From: Candidatus Undinarchaeales archaeon
GTDB taxonomy: Archaea; SpSt-1190; JASMDC01
NCBI GenBank assembly: GCA_030753015.1
Contig: JASMDC010000032.1
Coordinates: 1 to 40,238, forward strand
Length of the DNA: 40,238 nucleotides
Direction of reading: 5' to 3'
The notes beneath the pieces were generated by a model. The model did no database searches and had not been told where the DNA came from. It was given only the letters and a program-made list of their open reading frames with translations. Within the stretch, counting starts at the first letter, position 1. Every line of letters begins with the position of its first letter. Shown one piece after another: positions 8,574-16,492 of the stretch. Both the position numbers and the translations under genes were made by a program.

Positions 8574-11500
8574 ATGAAGAGGGTGTGGTATCTTCTTGTT
8601 CTAGCGATTCTGTTCGTGGTTGTAATACCTCTGGCCACCTCAGGACAGGAGGTGACACACGATTATAAGCCATTCATGGAGCGGGTGGCTGCTTCTCGTA
8701 CAGGATCAAACTCATGCGGTCCGCCGTCCTCTTGGGACTGTAGTCACGGGAACGTCCAAGCGGACCTCATCATGGCACACTCGAGCCTTTACAGGCAGAC
8801 GGGTGAGCAGAAGTACCTCGATTGGATGCACGCTTACGCCGACCATAGTTCGACCAATGAGCAGACGGGTGCAGGCCCCGGGGACTACCGTAGCGGGGAG
8901 AAGGACCATGGGTGGTACATGGTCGGATACGCTATGGCCTACCTCGCTGAACCCGACTCCAGTAAGAAATCGACCTACAGCTCCTACCTCGATAATTTCG
9001 CGAACCAGGGTTCGATCGACGCTGGTCCGGTCAGCGGTGGCCAGGTAGGGAACGACCACGTGGCCATGGTCATCGGCTATTCCATGGCCTATGGTGCTGC
9101 AAAGAGCTCGACGGTCAAGGGGCACTTCAGTGGATTCGGCACACAGGAATCGGGCATCGGGTCCCGTACCCATGGTGAGTACATGCTAGGGTACGCTGAA
9201 GCGTATCTCGCTTCGGGTGAGAGCGGGTACAAGTCGACCCTCATCAGCCTGGCGAACACACGGCCCGCCGATCCCAACATCGGGTGCACGACCGGCCATG
9301 ACTGCCACAACGATGAATGGCAGGACCTCATGATCCTCGGTCTCGCCAAGACCTATGAGATAACCGGGACCGCCACTTACAAGGACGAGATGGTAGCGTA
9401 CGCCAACGTCAGGCCGCCCGATTCCTGCGGACCTCCCGACCATTGGGACTGCGGCGACAGCACCCTCCATGCGAACTCTATATTCGCCTATTCCAAGGTA
9501 TACCTCACAACGAACGACCAGACCTATCTCGGCTACCTCGACCAGCTGGGCGACCGTGCCATTAACGGCGCCCCGTGCGAGGTCGTGGGAGATGAGGTTC
9601 ATTGCTCGAGCGGTACGGGCCGGTTACTCATGGGCCTCCAGATCCTTGCCACCATCTACCCATACTTCGGTGAGATCTCGGTATCTCCGGAGACCGCCTC
9701 GACGGACCTGACCCTCTCGGTATCGGTACCTGTCGGTGACCTACCCAAGGTAGAGATCACCGCAGGATACTTCGGTCGATATGACTTCTCCGGCTGGCAG
9801 CAAGGGGTCGCATCCTGTGACTGCTGGCTCGGCGAAACGAGTTATGCAAGCTGCCTGAGCGGTTCTTCCGCAGGATTCCAGGTGGCCACGCCACAGGCCG
9901 GGAACCACACGATCCGAATCGCCTGTACGAACAAGGCGGGTTATACGAACACGCTCACATCCTGGGTCGTCGTATACCCCGATGGGATCCACATCGAACA
10001 TGACGACCTATCCTATGTGAACACGACGACCCATCAGGTCGAGCTCAACTACACCTCTGCCTACGAGGTGGACTGCTCGGCGACATTGATCGGTCCTTCC
10101 GGCACGACGAACCCCCCTATCTCCGGGGACGGAAAGAACGTCGGTACAGCCGCCATAGTCCTCACGCTCTCGCCCGACGGTGAGTACTCGCTCGACGTCG
10201 CCTGCCAGAACAGCCAAGGGAAACAGGCGTCCTTCAACCTCGCGTTCACCGCCGATATTGTCGCACCCGCGACCACGATCGCAGTATTGGAGGAGTACAA
10301 CGTCCAGCCCATCACGGTCGGCGCCACTCAGATAGGTGATGCAACGGCGGGGATCGATACCTGCCGAATCTTCGTTGACGGGGACCTGAGTGGTACGAAG
10401 GCGCCAACTGACGGTTCCGTATCTTGGGATCTCGACCTACCGGAGGCCAGCTACCATTTCAAGATATGCTGCTACGATAAGGCCGGGAACGAGGGATGCA
10501 CGGAGAAGATCTCACAGATCGACCTCACACCTTCGGCAACGCCCCACTCGACCTCTATCGGATTCACGACAGCCACACCATCTGCGACACCTCCGCCTTC
10601 AGGGACACCCTATCCGACCCTCACCCCTCCGCCCGACGTGGTCGTCACGGCCACGCCGGCACCGACACCCGCAGGCCCCTGCGAGCCACCGAGCGAGGAT
10701 GCCATCATCACAAGATGGAACGAGACACATGGAAGAGATTTAACCGATCTCGTCACCGCCAACAAGGCGGCGACGGTGACCCTCCCGTCACGTGATGCAG
10801 AAGGATTCGCATCCGCCCGGGAAGAGGCTGCAGCGCTCATGCGCGTAATGAACGACGAGTACCTCAAGCATTCGTGTGATGTGGGTGTTTTCACCGTTGT
10901 GTTCACAGATGCGGAGACCTCGTACACATCGACACGTGGAGCGGTCGAGTATCTCGAAGCAGGATACATAACCGATGAGCAGTTCATCAACGCCATGCAG
11001 GAGGCGGGCCCAACACCCTTGCCCCCTGAGGAGGTGACCACACCCACCCCGCCACCGGGCGTATCGATCGCACCCACACCGACGATCGGTGTAGTGATAC
11101 CTACAGAGGGTCCGAGCCCTACACCACGAGAAACGGGCGGACTTAGCGGGCTTTCGACACCGACACCAGAACCGTCCGCGACAGCAGAGCCAACAAAGGT
11201 ACCCACATCAGCACCGACCGATACACCGACAGCCACCGCGAAGCCAGGACCCACGGAGCAGGGGAGCTATGTGGCGACCATAACCCCCGGTGCAACAGCA
11301 GGGCCTACGAGCAAGACTGGTGGCGACTCGACCCCACCTCCAACACCCACGGTAGAGCCCATCAAGATCGACGAGGTGGATGTCGACTTCGATCCTGAGA
11401 TGGATGATGTTCGAAAGGAGGATACTGCTAAGGACAGCGTCGCCGAGGCGCTCGAATCCATCGCAGCGACCCGTGGTGAAGGTCTCGATACTAACGAGGC

Positions 11501-12008
11501 CGAGGAATACATCAAACTCGCGGAGGATCGTATCGCCTCAGGGCAGTACGAGGAAGCCGTGAAGTATGCATGGGTGGCCAAGCGTCGTGCGGACGAGGTG
11601 GCCGGCAGGATCTCAGAGCCCTGGAGCTATGTCAACGAGAAACAGCGCTCATCGTTCCCTTTCCAGATCGACTCGACGCTCGCGGCCCTTCTTGGCGGTG
11701 CGCTGATAGTGATGATCGCGGGTCTTGCGTTCTTCGTGAGAGCACAGGCCGGTGGTGTCGACAGCGAGCTCATGGATTACATAGACGGACGACGTGAAGA
11801 CGGGTTCGATGACGATGAGATCGTTAGCGCTCTTCTCGATGCGGGCTATGATAAGGAGGAGATATACGCTGCTTTCGGTCTCGATGTGCCCATAGAGATC
11901 GGAGAGGAGGCCGAGGTGGTCACAGAGGAAGAAGGGGCCGAGGTCACGGAGAGCGTAGAAGAAGTGGATAGCGAGGACTATGTCAGTGGCGAGCCAAAAG
12001 AAGAGTGA
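8574..12008 (+). CDS. Paralogous toroid/Ig-like surface protein with UBA-like cytoplasmic tail
   Basis: A 1144-residue paralogue of the preceding protein. The signal peptide is followed by residues about 25-365 with the same helix-pair repeats: CGPPSSWDC near the start, GNDHVAMVIGY in the third unit and CGPPDHWDC in a later unit. Ig-like domains span about 370-650, then a Pro/Thr linker, a mixed alpha/beta domain (about 702-820), a second long Pro/Thr/Ser linker (about 812-930), a membrane-proximal helical hairpin (930-1020) and one membrane segment (about 1035-1058). The cytoplasmic tail contains a short helical motif, LMDYIDGRREDGFDDDEI followed by ALLDAGYDKEEIYAAFG, that resembles small UBA-like tails on membrane proteins of uncultivated archaea and CPR bacteria (from memory). 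The C-terminus is strongly acidic. The last 29 bases overlap the HD gene in another frame. Confidence 0.85.
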   Translation: MKRVWYLLVLAILFVVVIPLATSGQEVTHDYKPFMERVAASRTGSNSCGPPSSWDCSHGNVQADLIMAHSSLYRQTGEQKYLDWMHAYADHSSTNEQTGAGPGDYRSGEKDHGWYMVGYAMAYLAEPDSSKKSTYSSYLDNFANQGSIDAGPVSGGQVGNDHVAMVIGYSMAYGAAKSSTVKGHFSGFGTQESGIGSRTHGEYMLGYAEAYLASGESGYKSTLISLANTRPADPNIGCTTGHDCHNDEWQDLMILGLAKTYEITGTATYKDEMVAYANVRPPDSCGPPDHWDCGDSTLHANSIFAYSKVYLTTNDQTYLGYLDQLGDRAINGAPCEVVGDEVHCSSGTGRLLMGLQILATIYPYFGEISVSPETASTDLTLSVSVPVGDLPKVEITAGYFGRYDFSGWQQGVASCDCWLGETSYASCLSGSSAGFQVATPQAGNHTIRIACTNKAGYTNTLTSWVVVYPDGIHIEHDDLSYVNTTTHQVELNYTSAYEVDCSATLIGPSGTTNPPISGDGKNVGTAAIVLTLSPDGEYSLDVACQNSQGKQASFNLAFTADIVAPATTIAVLEEYNVQPITVGATQIGDATAGIDTCRIFVDGDLSGTKAPTDGSVSWDLDLPEASYHFKICCYDKAGNEGCTEKISQIDLTPSATPHSTSIGFTTATPSATPPPSGTPYPTLTPPPDVVVTATPAPTPAGPCEPPSEDAIITRWNETHGRDLTDLVTANKAATVTLPSRDAEGFASAREEAAALMRVMNDEYLKHSCDVGVFTVVFTDAETSYTSTRGAVEYLEAGYITDEQFINAMQEAGPTPLPPEEVTTPTPPPGVSIAPTPTIGVVIPTEGPSPTPRETGGLSGLSTPTPEPSATAEPTKVPTSAPTDTPTATAKPGPTEQGSYVATITPGATAGPTSKTGGDSTPPPTPTVEPIKIDEVDVDFDPEMDDVRKEDTAKDSVAEALESIAATRGEGLDTNEAEEYIKLAEDRIASGQYEEAVKYAWVAKRRADEVAGRISEPWSYVNEKQRSSFPFQIDSTLAALLGGALIVMIAGLAFFVRAQAGGVDSELMDYIDGRREDGFDDDEIVSALLDAGYDKEEIYAAFGLDVPIEIGEEAEVVTEEEGAEVTESVEEVDSEDYVSGEPKEE

Positions 12009-13245
12009 CAAGGTCGTCCGAGACCCCATCCATGGGAACATCTCCGTACATCCGGAGGAGCTCAGGCTCATCGACACACCCGTGTTCCAACGACTTCGCC
12101 GAATAAAGCAGCTCGGCTTCGCGTACCTTGTGTTCCCGACGGCCGTGCACACACGTTTCGAGCATAGCCTCGGTACGATGCACATCGCCTCACGCATAGC
12201 CGAGCATCTCGCTCTTGACACGGTCCCGCTCCTGCGCACCGCTGCCCTTCTCCACGATATCGGCCACGGGCCGTTCTCCCACTCGTCCGAGCTCATCGTC
12301 GAGACCTACTTCAAGGAGCATCATGAGGCAATCACCGGTGACAAGATACGACAGCCCGACGTCGCCGGCGCCATCGAACTTGCCGGGCTCGATGTCGAGG
12401 AGGTCGTTTCCCTGGCCACGGGAGCTGGATCGACCTACCAGAACAAGATCATCTCGAGCGAGATGGATGCCGATATTCTCGACTACATGCTACGCGACTC
12501 GTATTATACGGGCGTCGCGTTCGGGACCGTCGATCTCGATCGGATCATTTCGAGCCTCGAGGTATGGAACGACCGGCTCGTGATATCGGGCAAGAGCCAG
12601 TACAATGCAGAGAGTCTGCTCGTTGCACGCTACCTCATGTGGCCTGTCGTGTACCTTCATAGGACCGAATGCATCGCCGACTGCATGCTCGTCAGGGCCA
12701 TGGTTCGCGCGGTCGAGGACGGCTCGCTCTCCGCTCAGGAGATCTATCGCATGGACGACTACGAGGTCACCGCATACCTCCTGTCTCTGGATGGATATCC
12801 GGCGGACATCATGGGGCGCCTCAACGACCGCAAGCTCTTCGTCCAGCTGGACACCAAGGGCAGGAGCGACCTCACTCCTGAAACACTAGCTCGGCTCATC
12901 GCCCTGCGGGAGGATCCGCAACGAAGCCTTGCTATGGAGAACGCCCTTGCCGACGAGCTCGATGTTCCCAGAGGGTACCTGACAGTCGACGTGCTCAAGC
13001 CTCCTCAGAAGTCGGTCCGCGATTCACCACGTGTCATCCCCGATATCCTCGTGCGGCACGGAGAGGAGGTCGTCCGCATCGACCGGCTCTCGCGTCTTGC
13101 ACGCGCGCTTACAGCAGGGACGTGGGACCACTGGTTCTGTTCTGTGTACGTCGCGGACGAGCACGCGGACAGCGCCAAGGACACGATAGTAAAGAAGGCC
13201 ATTAACTCCCCGCTGCAATATTTAAGTGATTGCATCCTCTCGTGA
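11980..13245 (+). CDS. HD-superfamily phosphohydrolase (dGTPase/SAMHD1-like, COG1078 type)
   Basis: A 421-residue cytosolic protein with the classic opening of the family: VRDPIHGNISVHPEE, then 'FQRLRRIKQLG' and HTRFEHSLG. The metal-binding HD motif LLHDIGHGPFSHS is at about 86-98, and the downstream Asp lies in 'SSEMDADILDYMLRDSYYTG' (about 159-178). Family members hydrolyse dNTPs or other (d)NTPs; the substrate here is not evident. The ATG is preceded by GAGG four bases upstream and overlaps the surface-protein gene by 29 bases, so the two are probably translated from one mRNA. The link to a surface-protein cluster is unexplained and may be only operonic. The identity of the domain is secure; the substrate is not. 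Confidence 0.92.
   Translation: MSVASQKKSDKVVRDPIHGNISVHPEELRLIDTPVFQRLRRIKQLGFAYLVFPTAVHTRFEHSLGTMHIASRIAEHLALDTVPLLRTAALLHDIGHGPFSHSSELIVETYFKEHHEAITGDKIRQPDVAGAIELAGLDVEEVVSLATGAGSTYQNKIISSEMDADILDYMLRDSYYTGVAFGTVDLDRIISSLEVWNDRLVISGKSQYNAESLLVARYLMWPVVYLHRTECIADCMLVRAMVRAVEDGSLSAQEIYRMDDYEVTAYLLSLDGYPADIMGRLNDRKLFVQLDTKGRSDLTPETLARLIALREDPQRSLAMENALADELDVPRGYLTVDVLKPPQKSVRDSPRVIPDILVRHGEEVVRIDRLSRLARALTAGTWDHWFCSVYVADEHADSAKDTIVKKAINSPLQYLSDCILS
13218..13226 (+). promoter_or_regulatory. TATA box for the Cys-solenoid gene
   Basis: ATATTTAAG lies in the last codons of the HD gene. Its centre is about 26 bases before the GTG at 13249, predicting a leaderless mRNA that starts at or next to that GTG. 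Confidence 0.5.
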
Positions 13246-13248
13246 GCC

Positions 13249-14184
13249 GTGACCACTCGCGCTGCTATCGGTCTCGCGATCGTCATTATCAGTATCGGGT
13301 GCATGATCATGCTCGCCCCAGGGCCCGAGGAGCCCACCGGCCCCGCACCCACACAACCACCCGGACCATCACCCACTCCCTACATCGATCCCTTCACCCT
13401 CGCGATCACCGAGTGTACTCTCCTTGGCGGAGAAGCGGCGGACCGGTGCCTTCTCAACCGTACCATGGTGATCGGCAACGCATCCATGTGCGGCCTTATC
13501 AACACGACCCTGGTCCATGACTGGTGCGAGCGTGACATGGCGAAGCTACGCCACGAACCTGAGAGGTGTGATGCCGTCGAGACCGAACTCGTCCGAAATG
13601 AGTGCTTCGTAGAGCTTTCCGACCTCACCAAGGATCCGGCCCTTTGTGCCAACATCACGGGCGGCGGTTACAAGGACGTCTGCCTCCAGCGAGCGGTGAC
13701 CATTACCCAGAACGTCTCTCTCTGTAGTGAGATCGTTCGCCAGCGTATGCGTGACGGGTGCTGGTACGACGTGGCGCTTAACACCAAGGAGCCCGGCCTC
13801 TGTGACAATATCAGCGATCCTGCGATCAAGGACGGGTGTATCAATTATGTGGCGACCGTCAGCCTCAACGCCACCCGATGCGTGGGTATCCAGAACGCGA
13901 CCTACAAGGACACCTGTTATGAGTCGCTCGCAAAGCTAACGAAGGTCGGAACGGTCTGTCTCGACATCGGGGATGGCGTGCAGCGTGAGGGATGTCTCGT
14001 GGAAGTCGGGACCAAGACGAACGACGCCGATACGTGCCTTCATGTGACGGACCAGGGGACAAGGGAACGGTGCGTCTACACCGTTGCTCGTGCAATCGGC
14101 GACGGGAGCCTGTGCGAGCACATCACCGATCCTGAGCTTAAAGTTACCTGCACGAGCAGACTTGGCTCCGGGACCGGATCGTGA
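13249..14184 (+). CDS. Anchored extracytoplasmic protein of ten 26-residue two-Cys repeats
   Basis: The 311-residue protein starts with GTG. It has a hydrophobic N-terminal segment (about 6-23, containing ISIGC, a loose lipobox-like site), then a Pro/Thr linker (about 24-46), then a repeat domain to the C-terminus. The Cys spacing is C-x10-C in the first unit and C-x11-C in the next nine, with exactly 13 residues between units, so the period is 26 residues. Consensus features are C-x-x-I-x-D/N, K/R-D/E-x-C, and a hydrophobic helix after the second Cys. The pattern suggests a solenoid of short helical hairpins, each closed by one disulfide. Several NxT/S sequons support an external location. 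It could be a lipoprotein or be held by an uncleaved signal anchor. No function is recognised; protein-protein scaffolding is an inference. It converges on the GT-C gene with only 6 bases between. Confidence 0.85.
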   Translation: MTTRAAIGLAIVIISIGCMIMLAPGPEEPTGPAPTQPPGPSPTPYIDPFTLAITECTLLGGEAADRCLLNRTMVIGNASMCGLINTTLVHDWCERDMAKLRHEPERCDAVETELVRNECFVELSDLTKDPALCANITGGGYKDVCLQRAVTITQNVSLCSEIVRQRMRDGCWYDVALNTKEPGLCDNISDPAIKDGCINYVATVSLNATRCVGIQNATYKDTCYESLAKLTKVGTVCLDIGDGVQREGCLVEVGTKTNDADTCLHVTDQGTRERCVYTVARAIGDGSLCEHITDPELKVTCTSRLGSGTGS

Positions 14185-14190
14185 TACCCC

Positions 14191-15735
14191 TCAGCCACCT
14201 TTTACCTTGAAGAGCCATACATCGGCCCGGATGAACGAATGATGCTCGACCTCGTCGAATCTTTCGTGGAGGAGCGTCATGAAATCGGTCTCAGGCTCAC
14301 GATGGGAACGGACGAACCACACGTACCGCGGAGAGCGCTCGTCAAGCGCAGTGGAAATCCGCTCGACATCTTCGCGAGTGCCTCCCATGAGCTCCACGCG
14401 TCGCGATGAGCCGTGTTGACGGAAGTAGTAATCGAACGAGGTGGCGCTCCAGGTGTGGCCGATGATGAGAGCGTCTGGGTACCGACGGTCGTTGGTGACG
14501 ATGTGTCCGATCGCCTCGCGCACCTGCTCCTTGTAAGGGGTGCCGTAGAAGTCCATACGAAGGACGAGGTCACCGAGGAAGAACGCACATAGCACGGTGG
14601 CGACCAGTGCGAACCTACGTGGATCTGGTACGAGCCTGTCCACGGCTCTGGCCAGAAGGAGGTAAGCTGCCGGGAGGGAGATAATGAGGTTACGGTGCAC
14701 GAGGACCGGATTCGAGACGACGGACACCGTGTACGTGACAAGGAAGGGCAACACCAACCATGCGAGGACGATACCGTCTGGTGACCATGCGAACAGTTTT
14801 ACGGTTCTTAGGTCAATGGGGCCATCGTTCTCTCGAAAGATGACTGCAGCCAGTGATGCGTAGAGGATGCCTACGAGCACCAAGAGATATCGGGAGCGGT
14901 TGAAGAGGAAGTAAAGAAAGGCCGCGAAAGCGAACACAGGCTCACCGGGCCTCTCGATCCAGCTGATGTTCGTCCTTGCACCGAACTGGGCCAGCATGGT
15001 AGGTATCCACGGTGCGAATCCCAAGAACACGATCAGGTACATGGTCATGCTCCTGTGGAGGACCCGTCGGTCCCCGATCGACTTCAAGAACGCCCCGGCG
15101 GCCTGAAGACCCACCATGAGGAGACCGAAATAGTGCGTGTATGCGGCCAGGAGCGCGTATCCACTGTATCCTACTATGTACGCGTTATGTATGTGGCGGT
15201 CCATATCACGCGTCGTCATCAGCTCGAACCAGAACCAGTGGGCCATAGAGACGAACAAGAGCATGAGCGCGTTCCCGCGGGCCTCCTGGCTGAAGTACAC
15301 TGGGCACCAGCATACTGCCGTGAGCCCGGCCGCGAGCAGACCGGAACGACGACCGTAGGTCCTCGAACCGATGGCGTACACGACGAGGACGGTCAACACT
15401 CCGGCCACGGCGGACGGCATCCGCAGATGCCACTCAGTATCACCTACATCCAGAACAACGTAATGGACGAGTACGAGATAGAAGGGTGGATGGACATCAC
15501 GGTACATGGCCTCATCGATGACGGTATCGACATCAGCGAACGATGTACGACGCCAGGTCGCGAGCTCGTCGGACCAAAGGGACTGTGCATCAAGTCCATA
15601 GAAACGAAGGCCGACTCCCAGGAGGAGTATCGCCAGAAGTACTACGCGAGCGGTCGCTGCATTAGTATCACTGGCAGTTCTTTCATCACGTTCGACCAGA
15701 CATTGAACCTCCCGTAAGCATGGGTGACCAAGCAC
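14191..15735 (-). CDS. GT-C membrane glycosyltransferase (PMT/ArnT-like, GT39/83 type)
   Basis: A 514-residue polytopic protein with about ten hydrophobic segments. The first is 'VVLLAILLLGVGLRFYGL', directly followed by SLWSDE, the acidic loop motif of the PMT_2/ArnT-like superfamily, and then by DVHPPFYLVLVH, the typical second conserved loop. A soluble C-terminal part (about 410-514) follows the last membrane segment. Such enzymes move a sugar from a polyprenyl-phosphate donor onto lipid or protein on the outer face of the membrane. It is divergent from a polyprenyl-phosphate sugar synthase (GT2) that could make its donor. The start is uncertain: GTG 15735 is the only conventional start before the first membrane segment, but it precedes the predicted transcript start; a CTG at 15699 sits 8 bases after GGGAGG. 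Confidence 0.85.
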   Translation of the reverse strand: MLGHPCLREVQCLVERDERTASDTNAATARVVLLAILLLGVGLRFYGLDAQSLWSDELATWRRTSFADVDTVIDEAMYRDVHPPFYLVLVHYVVLDVGDTEWHLRMPSAVAGVLTVLVVYAIGSRTYGRRSGLLAAGLTAVCWCPVYFSQEARGNALMLLFVSMAHWFWFELMTTRDMDRHIHNAYIVGYSGYALLAAYTHYFGLLMVGLQAAGAFLKSIGDRRVLHRSMTMYLIVFLGFAPWIPTMLAQFGARTNISWIERPGEPVFAFAAFLYFLFNRSRYLLVLVGILYASLAAVIFRENDGPIDLRTVKLFAWSPDGIVLAWLVLPFLVTYTVSVVSNPVLVHRNLIISLPAAYLLLARAVDRLVPDPRRFALVATVLCAFFLGDLVLRMDFYGTPYKEQVREAIGHIVTNDRRYPDALIIGHTWSATSFDYYFRQHGSSRRVELMGGTREDVERISTALDERSPRYVWFVRSHREPETDFMTLLHERFDEVEHHSFIRADVWLFKVKGG

Positions 15736-15741
15736 TTTTAT
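15733..15741 (+). promoter_or_regulatory. TATA-like box for the GT2 operon
   Basis: CTTTTATTC has its centre 27 bases before ATG 15765, consistent with a leaderless mRNA starting at that ATG. The same AT-rich stretch read on the minus strand (GAATAAAAG) could serve the divergent GT-C gene, with a start near 15712. Confidence 0.45.
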
Positions 15742-15764
15742 TCTTTCGCGCAGGAGATGAAGAC

Positions 15765-16481
15765 ATGTCCGCTGATTGGACGACGCTGTCCATCGTGCTC
15801 CCGACCTTCAACGAGCGCGAGAACATCGTTGGGCTAATCGAGCAGCTAAGAGAGCTCTTCGAGGAGCGGGGCTATCGAGGAGAGGTCATCGTTGTTGACG
15901 ACGACAGTCCCGATGGTACCGGACAAGCGGTCGAGGAACTAGCGTCCGGCTGGAAGAACGTTCGGCTCGAGACCCGTCGCAACGAGCGCGGCATCGGCTC
16001 TGCGCATGCAAGGGGGTACGACCTCTCAAAGGGCGATGTCATCATCACCATGGACGTTGACGGTTCCCATGACGTCGCCGACATCCCACGGCTCCTCGAC
16101 CGGCTATCGGACGGGTACGACGTGGTCATCGGCTCTCGGTACGTTCGTGGCGGTGGGACGGACAAGCCGTTCGCCAACCGGCTCATCAGCCTCCTGGGCG
16201 GGCAGTACGCCAGGCTAACTCTGCGTCTGGGCGTCGTCGACAGCACCAACGGGTTCAGGGCGTTCCGACGCAAGGTCTGGGAGCGCATCCGTCATCACCG
16301 GTACAGCGAGCGCAACGTCTTTCTAATAGAGTTCCTCTATCATGCACGAAGGTCGAGAGCACTGATGACCGAGGTGCCCGTGTTCTTCCGAGAGAGGACC
16401 TTGGGCGAATCAAAGACACCCGTGCTTCAAGAGAGCGTGAAGGCATTGATGCTGCCGATACGGCTGCGCCTGGGAGGATAG
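15765..16481 (+). CDS. Polyprenyl-phosphate sugar synthase (DPM1-like GT2)
   Basis: A 238-residue soluble GT-A fold glycosyltransferase. The opening SIVLPTFNERENI, the nucleotide-binding VVDDDSPDGTG, the metal-binding DVDGSHD (in place of the common DADLQHP) and GSRYVRGGG match dolichyl-phosphate mannose/glucose synthases. No C-terminal membrane domain is present, so it is the short DPM1-type form. It transfers a hexose from a nucleotide sugar to a polyprenyl phosphate at the inner membrane face. An upstream in-frame ATG at 15720 is rejected because the promoter element lies downstream of it. The gene leads a three-gene operon with the DegT-family enzyme (11-base gap) and an epimerase. Confidence 0.88.
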   Translation: MSADWTTLSIVLPTFNERENIVGLIEQLRELFEERGYRGEVIVVDDDSPDGTGQAVEELASGWKNVRLETRRNERGIGSAHARGYDLSKGDVIITMDVDGSHDVADIPRLLDRLSDGYDVVIGSRYVRGGGTDKPFANRLISLLGGQYARLTLRLGVVDSTNGFRAFRRKVWERIRHHRYSERNVFLIEFLYHARRSRALMTEVPVFFRERTLGESKTPVLQESVKALMLPIRLRLGG

Positions 16482-16492
16482 ACGGTGAGGTT

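Noticed and set aside
15720..15764. Upstream ATG of the GT2 gene
   Set aside because: The TATA-like box lies between this ATG and ATG 15765, and the family begins at the latter.
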